From the NCBI GenBank assembly GCA_050330975.1, contig JBHJHK010000196.1:1-6510 (forward strand): DNA of 6,510 bases, in the 5' to 3' direction. The notes beneath the pieces are model-generated. The model saw only the letters and a program-made list of their open reading frames with translations. It did no database searches and was not told the DNA's origin. This document shows positions 1-5,100 of the stretch, piece by piece. Source of the stretch: JBHJHK01 sp050330975 (GTDB lineage: Bacteria > Pseudomonadota > Gammaproteobacteria > Competibacterales > Competibacteraceae). Each line of letters starts with the position of its first letter. The first letter of the stretch is position 1. The translations under genes were made by a program, and so were the position numbers.

Positions 1-360
1 GGCTGGCCGGGGCGTGGGAGGGGGCGTGCGACGGGGGGATCGCCGGGGCTCTCGACGGGGCGATACCGCGCCACAAAGAGCGGCGACGCCCCCTCGGCCC
101 AACGCCGTCTGGGCCCTGGCCACGGTCGGGGCCGACGTCGATGGGTCGACCGCTCAAGGTGGGGTCACCGCCCGGTTCCATTCCCATACTGCACCACCTC
201 CCCAACGCCCCGGGGCCGCAATGCCCCCCTACGCCCACGCCCTGCCGAGCCCCGTGGCCAGTACTTGCGCTAGCATAGGGGACTGATCTCAAGCGGGGCA
301 ACTCAAGACGAGAGCCCGTCCCACAAGCCCAGTGACACCTACCCTACAAGGAACCCAGCC
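1..360. other. GC-rich region without a supported gene
   Basis: I find no convincing gene here. A plus-strand frame at 14-286 is open, but its product is Arg/Pro-rich at the start, has no Shine-Dalgarno sequence and has no recognisable motif. On the minus strand a frame is open from an ATG at 187 to the left edge, with a low-complexity Pro/Ser/His tail, and it is equally unconvincing. The first 70 bases are G-rich with near-repeats of cgacgggg. The last 20 bases hold the ribosome binding site of the next gene, so its promoter should also lie in this stretch. I could not place a good -35/-10 pair. Confidence 0.5.
348..352 (+). promoter_or_regulatory. Ribosome binding site of the coiled-coil gene
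   Basis: The sequence AAGGA ends 8 nt before the ATG at 361. This is good Shine-Dalgarno spacing and fixes the start of the small coiled-coil gene. Confidence 0.65.
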
Positions 361-642
361 ATGGCCGACGAACCCGCAGATCTCAACGCTAAAATCTTGA
401 GGAATATCCAGTCCACCCTCGCCGCCCTGGACCATAAAGTTGACGCCCTAGACCATAAAGTTGACGCCCTGGACCACAAAGTCACCCAGGGTTTTGCCGC
501 CATGGAGCGTGACATTGCGGCGATCAGTGGAGAAGTGACTTATAAATTGCGGTTACAAGAAGCGCACCTGGCACGCGTCAACGATCGTCTCGACGATCTA
601 GAGCGCCGGGTGGCCACCGTTGAAAATCGCCAAGGCGATTAA
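361..642 (+). CDS. Small heptad-repeat coiled-coil protein, function unknown
   Basis: This encodes a 93-residue soluble protein with no signal peptide or membrane segment. Residues 20-42 are three consecutive heptads of the form ALDHKVD, with Leu and Val in alternating 4/3 spacing as expected for d and a positions of a coiled coil. The C-terminal part (about residues 60-90, including LARVNDRLDDLERRVATVE) again shows heptad spacing, so most of the chain is probably one or two helices that oligomerise. AAGGA 8 nt upstream of the ATG supports the start. Codons such as AAA, GTT, CTA, TTA, TTG and AAT are much more common than in the neighbouring genes, which hints at a different origin or low expression. 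It is the only plus-strand gene and converges with the lipoprotein gene. I do not recognise a named family. A scaffold or partner-binding role is only a guess from the coiled coil. Confidence 0.8.
   Translation: MADEPADLNAKILRNIQSTLAALDHKVDALDHKVDALDHKVTQGFAAMERDIAAISGEVTYKLRLQEAHLARVNDRLDDLERRVATVENRQGD
424..486 (+). repeat. Three tandem 21-bp repeats encoding coiled-coil heptads
   Basis: There are three in-frame 21-bp units at 424-444, 445-465 and 466-486, each encoding one heptad ALDHKV followed by Asp, Asp and Thr. Units 1 and 2 differ at one base (CTG against CTA). Unit 3 has a few more changes. Near-identity at the DNA level points to recent slippage or unequal recombination that adds or removes whole heptads without breaking the frame. 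Confidence 0.9.
625..640. terminator. Possible bidirectional terminator hairpin
   Basis: This is a perfect inverted repeat, AATCGCC-AA-GGCGATT, overlapping the stop codon (640-642) of the coiled-coil gene. On the plus strand it is followed by a T-rich tract at 649-660 after an 8-base gap. On the minus strand the stem runs directly into TTTT. It sits between two convergent genes (ends at 642 and 688), where a shared terminator is expected. The stem is short and the T tracts are imperfect, so strength is uncertain. Confidence 0.4.
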
Positions 643-687
643 TCCCGCTTTTAACTTTTTAACGAGGAAATTTCAGCGAGCTTCCCC

Positions 688-1485
688 TTACGATTCCTCC
701 CCCGACCAATAGCGCCGATTCTGCCAGGGGCAGCCATCCCAGTCGATCCGCACCCCAGGGGGTGTCTGGGGACAGCGGTCGGCGTAGTCGAAGATGCCAT
801 CGCCGTCGCCGTCGGCGGGCTCGCCGTAGAACACCCGCCGGGCCAGGCGGGGCAGTTGGTCTTCCAATAGCAGCTCGGTGGCCGTGACGGCCCCGCCACA
901 CCCCCCGCCCACCAGCCGCTCGGCGGGGGCGGCCTCGGCCAGTTCGATCCAGTAGAGACACACCTCGCCGCCGTGGCTCGCCACCAGGGCCTGGGCGGCC
1001 CGTTGGGCAACGGCGTCGACCCGGGACCAGCGACTCAGTATCAACAGCGCTCCGGGTTGCACCTTTGGCAGCTGGCGAGCCACGGGGCCGTCGACGGCCA
1101 GGGTTTGGGCCAGGTCTTGGCGGACCGTCAGGGCGGTCAGGGGGGGAGCCGTGGGGGGCAGCACCGCCTCTAAACGGCGGAGAATATCCAACGCCGCCGC
1201 CACCTCGACGTCGGCCAACCCCGCGTCATCCACCACGGCCACGGCCGCGGCCACCCGGGGGGTGAGGCCCAGTTGGGCAATGACGGGGGCAATGGACGCC
1301 GGCGCGGTCGCCGCCGGAGGCGGACCCTGTAGCACCGGCGCCCGGCGGTAGCCCTCTGCCGTCACCACCGTTTCCGGGGCCAAGGGCGCCGCGCAGCCGC
1401 CGACCAGTAGCCCCACCCCCCCCACGAGACCGTTGGCCCATCTCCCCTGGGGCCCGTCACTCCCCCGCGACCAGTTGCTCGCCAT
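688..1485 (-). CDS. Lipoprotein with vWA-like region and one TSP3 calcium-binding repeat
   Basis: This is a 265-residue product. The chosen ATG at 1485 gives an n-region with Arg7 and Arg15, then a hydrophobic stretch (19-30) ending in LLVGGC, a plausible lipobox with Cys31 as the lipidated residue. Ala at +2 suggests the outer membrane. Residues 225-253 form a thrombospondin type 3 repeat (DGDGDGIFDYADRCP, then GVRIDWDGCP) with Asp calcium ligands and Cys238/Cys252. Residues about 143-220 (ALLILS, GGEVCLYWIEL, GGGCGG, a helix, then VFYG) resemble from memory the vWA-like part of some TSP3-OmpA proteins, but without a clear metal-binding Asp-x-Ser-x-Ser site. In those proteins an OmpA peptidoglycan-binding domain follows, whereas here the chain stops 12 residues after the repeat. 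The start lies 29 bp inside the upstream gene and has no obvious Shine-Dalgarno, so translational coupling is likely and the start is less certain than the rest. The precise role is unknown; it may be an envelope structural or calcium-binding lipoprotein. Confidence 0.75.
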   Translation of the reverse strand: MASNWSRGSDGPQGRWANGLVGGVGLLVGGCAAPLAPETVVTAEGYRRAPVLQGPPPAATAPASIAPVIAQLGLTPRVAAAVAVVDDAGLADVEVAAALDILRRLEAVLPPTAPPLTALTVRQDLAQTLAVDGPVARQLPKVQPGALLILSRWSRVDAVAQRAAQALVASHGGEVCLYWIELAEAAPAERLVGGGCGGAVTATELLLEDQLPRLARRVFYGEPADGDGDGIFDYADRCPQTPPGVRIDWDGCPWQNRRYWSGEES

Positions 1486-2329
1486 ACTGCGCCGGGTCAA
1501 AACCCAAGTTGGACTGGATGAGCACGGCGGGGTAGTGAGGGGGCACGGCGCGCAAAAACGCCGCCAGTTCCCCGGGGCTGGCGATGGTGTGGTGCCAAGA
1601 ACAATAGGCCAACTCCTCTTCGGTGGCAAAGTGCCCCGCCGCCGCCAGCCCCAGGACGTGCTCGACAAACACCCCGTAGAGGATGTACTCGGAAAAATCC
1701 AACGTCCGGGCCAGGGCCAAGCGCCAGTCGTAGCCGGCCTTGGCGGTGAGGGCGGCGGTGAGTTGCCCGAGGACCGACCGGCGCCACACCACCAACTGGG
1801 TGATGTAGTCCCGGTGGCAGTGGGCGTCCCCCGCCAAATCGAACACCGAAGCGGCGTGGCGGTACCAGTTGTTGTGGCGCCGGTCTCGATAGTCCTCTGG
1901 CTTGCGGGGGCCGGCGTAGAGGCGCGCACCCTCCGGAGTCGCCAAACTCCCCAAGCAAAAGGGGCGCACAAAGGCCACATCGGAATCGGCGAACACCAAC
2001 AGCTCGCCCTCACACACCGATCCCATGGACAACTTGGCGATCTGTTGGACGATCCAACCCCGCACCGGCAAGGTGCGCCAGCTCCACCACCAGCGCCGCC
2101 CCACCAACGGCGGATGGAGCCAGGGAGGCAGGAGTTCTTCTTTGATCACCAAGCGGCGATTGTCCCCCGCCAAGGGGCGAAACAGCGCCTGGTCCCGGCG
2201 ATCGATGACCAGCAAATGCTCCCGGCAATCGGCGACAAACCGATCGACGCTGCGGCAAAGCAACTCGGCGCGCTCGAAATCGGGGGCGTAGGTGGGGGTG
2301 ATGAGGGTGGGGGCGATTCGCTGCTCCAT
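1457..2329 (-). CDS. DUF6492-like putative glycosyltransferase
   Basis: This is a 290-residue cytoplasmic protein with no signal peptide or membrane helix. It opens with a beta strand and LITPTYAPDFERAELLCRSV (about residues 8-27), then HLLVIDRRD, LLPPWL and a Trp-rich stretch followed by LPVRGWIVQQIAKL (about 86-100). FADSDVAFVRPF (about 113-124) carries a DxD-type motif as in GT-A glycosyltransferases, where it binds the metal and nucleotide sugar. YILYGVFVEHVLG and SWHHT follow (about 215-248). This layout matches my memory of the DUF6492 family, which is glycosyltransferase-like but has no defined acceptor. The ATG at 2329 is preferred over in-frame starts inside lysS because a strong AAGGAG lies 11 nt upstream and the conserved part begins here. 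It follows lysS after 17 bp and overlaps the lipoprotein gene by 29 bp, which suggests one transcript. The sugar, acceptor and pathway cannot be read from the sequence. Confidence 0.75.
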   Translation of the reverse strand: MEQRIAPTLITPTYAPDFERAELLCRSVDRFVADCREHLLVIDRRDQALFRPLAGDNRRLVIKEELLPPWLHPPLVGRRWWWSWRTLPVRGWIVQQIAKLSMGSVCEGELLVFADSDVAFVRPFCLGSLATPEGARLYAGPRKPEDYRDRRHNNWYRHAASVFDLAGDAHCHRDYITQLVVWRRSVLGQLTAALTAKAGYDWRLALARTLDFSEYILYGVFVEHVLGLAAAGHFATEEELAYCSWHHTIASPGELAAFLRAVPPHYPAVLIQSNLGFDPAQYGEQLVAGE

Positions 2330-2340
2330 GGAGTGCTGAT

Positions 2341-2346
2341 CTCCTT
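2341..2346 (-). promoter_or_regulatory. Strong ribosome binding site of the DUF6492-like gene
   Basis: AAGGAG follows the lysS TAG stop (2349-2347) directly, so a ribosome finishing lysS sits on it. The 11-nt spacer to the ATG at 2329 is a little long. The site decides against longer in-frame starts inside lysS. Confidence 0.7.
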
Positions 2347-3849
2347 CTACTCTGGACGCAGGTGGGGAAAGAGCAACACGTCGCGGATGGAGGGGGAGGC
2401 GGTCAGCCACATCACCAAGCGGTCGATGCCGATCCCCTCCCCCGCTGCGGGGGGCAGGCCGTATTCCAGGGCGCGGATGTAGTCGGCGTCGAAGTGCATG
2501 GCCTCGGCGTCGCCGGCATCGAAGGCCGCTGCCTGGGCCCGAAACCGCTCGGCTTGATCCTCGGGGTCGTTGAGTTCGGAAAAGCCATTGGCGATTTCCC
2601 GCCCGGCGATAAACAGCTCAAAGCGGTCGGCCAGTTGGGGGGTTTGGTCGTTGCGTCGGGCCAAGGGCGACACCTCGGCGGGGTAGGCGGTGATAAAGGT
2701 GGGGGCAACCAGGGTATCTTCCACCGTCTGTTCAAAGATCTCGGTTTGGGTTTTGGCCGCCGACCAACGGGGGTCGACGCTGAGGCCCAAGGCCGTCGCC
2801 GCCGCCCTGGCCCCCTCGGGATCCTGGAGGGTCGCCATGTCCAGCTGGGGGTGGTGGCGAACCACCGCCTCCAGGAGGCTCAGTTTGGCAAAGGGGGGAG
2901 TGAAGTCCAGGGTCTGCCCCTGGTAGCTCACCGCCGTGGTACCCAACACCGTTTGGACCAACCCCGCCAACAACTCCTCCGTGAGGACGATGAAATCCCG
3001 GTAGTCGACGTAGGCCTGGTAGAACTCCAGCATAGTGAATTCGGGGTTGTGGCGGGTGCTCAAGCCCTCGTTGCGAAAGTTGCGGTTGATCTCAAACACC
3101 CGCTCCAACCCCCCCACCACCAGCCGCTTGAGGTACAGCTCCGGGGCGATGCGCAGGTACAACGCCATATCCAGGGCATTGTGATGGGTGATGAAGGGTC
3201 TGGCGGTGGCCCCCCCGGGGATGGGGTGCATCATGGGGGTTTCCACCTCTAGGAATTGCCGGTCGATGAAAAACCGCCGGATGTAGTCCACCACCCGACT
3301 GCGGGTTTCAAAGGTGCGCCGCACCTCGTCGTTGACGATTAAATCGGCGTAGCGCTGGCGGTAGCGGAGTTCTTGATCGGTGAGGCCGTGGAACTTGTCC
3401 GGCAAGGGCCTAAGGGCCTTGGTGAGGAGGCGAATCTCCGCCACCCGCACCGACAATTCCCCCTTCTGGGTGCGAAACAACACGCCTTTGGCGCCGACGA
3501 TATCCCCCAGATCCCACTCTTTAAAGGCTTGATAGACGTCACTGCCCACGCTGTCCCGCTGCAAATAGAGCTGGAGGGTCCCGCTGCCGTCTTTGAGGGT
3601 GATGAAGCTGGCCTTGCCCATCACCCGCTTGAGCATCATCCGCCCCGCCACCGCCACGGCGCGGTCTTCTGCTTCCAGGGCCTCGTTGTCCAGGGCCCCA
3701 TAGGCGGCGTGGAGGTGGGCGGCTAGGGCGTCGCGGCGAAAGTCGTTGGGAAAGGGGTTGCCGGATTGTCTGAGCTCGGCGAGCTTGGCCCGCCGCTGCA
3801 CCATGAGCTTATTGTCATCCAGCGGCGCGTCGTCGTGGTCCTTTGCCAT
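2347..3849 (-). CDS. lysS: Lysyl-tRNA synthetase, class II
   Basis: This enzyme attaches lysine to tRNA-Lys using ATP in the cytoplasm, as a class IIb synthetase that works as a dimer. The 500-residue product is close to the 505 of E. coli LysS. Residues about 65-140 are the OB-fold anticodon-binding domain (VAVAGRMMLKR, FITLKDGSG). Motif 1 is around 199-213 (FLEVETPMMHPIPGG). Motif 2 is at 250-280 (RVFEINRNFRNEG, HNPEFTMLEFYQAY). Motif 3 is at 470-482 (GEGIGIDRLVMWL) with the ATP-binding Arg. All are intact. The ATG at 3849 is chosen because AAGG lies 7 nt upstream. A TTG nine codons further up has no ribosome binding site. It lies 61 bp after prfB, the classic prfB-lysS pairing, and is followed after 17 bp by the DUF6492-like gene. 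Confidence 0.97.
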   Translation of the reverse strand: MAKDHDDAPLDDNKLMVQRRAKLAELRQSGNPFPNDFRRDALAAHLHAAYGALDNEALEAEDRAVAVAGRMMLKRVMGKASFITLKDGSGTLQLYLQRDSVGSDVYQAFKEWDLGDIVGAKGVLFRTQKGELSVRVAEIRLLTKALRPLPDKFHGLTDQELRYRQRYADLIVNDEVRRTFETRSRVVDYIRRFFIDRQFLEVETPMMHPIPGGATARPFITHHNALDMALYLRIAPELYLKRLVVGGLERVFEINRNFRNEGLSTRHNPEFTMLEFYQAYVDYRDFIVLTEELLAGLVQTVLGTTAVSYQGQTLDFTPPFAKLSLLEAVVRHHPQLDMATLQDPEGARAAATALGLSVDPRWSAAKTQTEIFEQTVEDTLVAPTFITAYPAEVSPLARRNDQTPQLADRFELFIAGREIANGFSELNDPEDQAERFRAQAAAFDAGDAEAMHFDADYIRALEYGLPPAAGEGIGIDRLVMWLTASPSIRDVLLFPHLRPE

Positions 3850-3903
3850 GGCATCGCCTTGAGTCAAAGAGGTCAATGGGGTCTCAACGGGGTGACAGAG
3901 GGA

Positions 3904-3922
3904 AGCGGCCTCACAGGCCGCT
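3904..3922 (-). terminator. GC-rich hairpin enclosing the prfB stop codon
   Basis: On the minus strand AGCGGCC and GGCCGCT form a perfect 7-bp stem around a 5-nt loop TGTGA that contains the prfB TGA stop (3913-3911). The following bases, TTCCCTC, are only weakly U-rich, so a full intrinsic terminator is unlikely. Partial attenuation, mRNA 3'-end protection or processing between prfB and lysS are possible. Confidence 0.45.
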
Positions 3923-5009
3923 CTTGAGACTGGCTTCGATGAACTTGTCCAGGTCGCCGTCCAGCACCGCCTGGGTATTGCTGATCTCGACGCCGGTGCG
4001 AAGATCCTTGATCCGCGACTGGTCGAGGACGTAGGAACGGATCTGGCTGCCCCAGCCGATGTCGGCTTTAGTATCTTCCAACGCCTGGGCGGCGGCGTTG
4101 CGCTTTTGCACCTCCAGCTCGTAGAGCTTGGCCTTGAGCTGCTTCATGGCCGTGGCGCGATTTTTGTGCTGGGAGCGGTCGTTTTGACACTGGACCACGA
4201 TATTGGTGGGCAAGTGGGTGATGCGGATGGCCGAGTCGGTGCGGTTGACGTGCTGGCCGCCGGCCCCCGACGCCCGGTAGGTGTCGATGCGCAGATCCGC
4301 CGGGTTGACCTCCACATCGATGTCGTCGTCCACCTCCGGCGAGACGAACACCGCCGAAAACGAAGTGTGGCGGCGGTTGCCGGAATCGAAGGGGGACTTG
4401 CGCACCAGGCGGTGGACCCCGGTTTCCGTGCGCAGCCAACCGTAGGCGAATTCCCCGGCAAAGCGCACCGTGGCGCTTTTGATCCCCGCCACTTCCCCCG
4501 GGGAGGCCTCGATGAGCTCGGTGGTAAAACCCCGCCGCTCCCCCCAGCGCAGGTACATCCGCAACAACATCTCCGCCCAATCCTGGGCCTCGGTGCCCCC
4601 AGACCCGGCCTGGATATCCAAAAAGGCGTTGTTGGGGTCCATCTCCCCGGCGAACATGCGGCGAAACTCCAGCTCCGCCACCTGGCCCTCAAAGGCCGTT
4701 AAATCTTCGGCCACCGCTTGGACCGTGTCGGAGTCCTCCTCTTCGGCGGCCATGGACAACAGTTCCCTGGCCTCGACGAGGCCGTTGTGGAGGGCGTCGA
4801 GGTTGTGGACCACCCCCTCTAGTTGCACGCGCTCTTTGCCCAGTGCCTGGGCCCGCTCGGGGTCGTCCCACACCTGGGGTTGCTCGAGCTCGCGCGTCAC
4901 TTCCACCAGGCGGTCGCGCTTTTCCTCGACGTCAAAGATACCCCCTCAGGGCCTCGGTGCGCCCTTGGAGGTCTTGGATTTGTTGGTAATAGGGGTTGAG
5001 TTCTTGCAT
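3911..5009 (-). CDS. prfB: Peptide chain release factor 2 with programmed +1 frameshift
   Basis: RF2 reads UGA and UAA stops and triggers peptide release in the ribosome. The gene has two parts: codons 1-25 in the first frame (5009-4935, MQELNPYYQQ to RGYL), an in-frame TGA (4934-4932), then the +1 frame from 4933 to the stop at 3911. The joined product is 365 residues, the same as E. coli RF2. The tripeptide anticodon SPF falls at 205-207 and the catalytic GGQ at 250-252, exactly the E. coli positions. Residue 246 is Ala, not the Thr of E. coli K-12. The N-terminal helical domain (about 1-110) and the C-terminal domain are complete. GAGGA (5017-5021) precedes the ATG by 7 nt and sets the start. 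The shift makes synthesis autoregulated: when RF2 is scarce the ribosome pauses at the TGA and slips. It lies upstream of lysS and downstream of the antiporter gene. Confidence 0.97.
4931..4946 (-). promoter_or_regulatory. prfB: RF2 +1 programmed frameshift cassette
   Basis: Reading the minus strand, the cassette is AGGGGG-TAT-CTT-TGA-C. It holds the internal Shine-Dalgarno-like AGGGGG (4946-4941), the slippery CTT codon (4937-4935) and the in-frame TGA (4934-4932) followed by C, the weak termination context known from E. coli prfB. Slipping by one base from CTT to TTT continues the frame at GAC (4933-4931), giving Leu25-Asp26. All parts and their spacing are intact, so this is not a sequencing error or pseudogene. 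Confidence 0.96.
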
Positions 5010-5055
5010 GGTGGTGTCCTCGGCGCCTTCGCCTACCATCGGTGCTAAACGCGCT

Positions 5056-5061
5056 ATTGTA
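5056..5061 (-). promoter_or_regulatory. Possible -10 element upstream of prfB
   Basis: TACAAT on the minus strand matches the sigma-70 -10 consensus at five of six positions and lies about 46 nt before the prfB ATG. No good -35 hexamer is found 16-18 bp upstream, so prfB may have its own weak promoter or simply be read from the antiporter transcript. The support is the -10 match alone. Confidence 0.25.
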
Positions 5062-5076
5062 GCCCCCGGGACCTCC

Positions 5077-5100
5077 AAAGGGCATCATCTAAAGGGCATC
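5077..5100. repeat. 10-bp direct repeat at the antiporter stop
   Basis: The sequence aaagggcatc occurs at 5077-5086 and again at 5091-5100 with a 4-base spacer. The right copy covers the final codons and part of the TAG stop of the antiporter gene. The left copy lies just downstream. It may be a small local duplication and no function is evident. Confidence 0.6.

Noticed and set aside
1..187. Minus-strand frame open from an ATG at 187 to the left edge
   Set aside because: Low-complexity tail and no recognisable motif, so it cannot be supported without sequence to the left.
14..286. 90-residue plus-strand open frame
   Set aside because: Arg/Pro-rich composition, no ribosome binding site and no motif. 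Long open frames arise by chance in DNA this GC-rich.
1486..2013. N-terminal extension of the lipoprotein frame to 2013
   Set aside because: This part lies inside the DUF6492-like gene in another frame and is not protein-like. The signal peptide with lipobox starts at 1485.
1433..2482. 349-residue plus-strand open frame
   Set aside because: Antisense shadow of the DUF6492-like gene and the lysS end. Its product is low-complexity and rich in Gly, Gln, His and Pro.
2362..3252. 296-residue plus-strand open frame
   Set aside because: Antisense to lysS, whose own frame is fully conserved. The antisense product has no motif.
3850..3876. TTG start for lysS nine codons upstream
   Set aside because: The ATG at 3849 has AAGG at good spacing and gives a length close to known LysS.
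4932..4934. In-frame TGA in prfB as a nonsense mutation
   Set aside because: It sits in the full RF2 frameshift cassette, with AGGGGG, CTT and TGAC at the known spacing.
4897..5088. 63-residue minus-strand frame starting at the antiporter stop
   Set aside because: It overlaps the start of prfB in another frame and encodes no recognisable protein.
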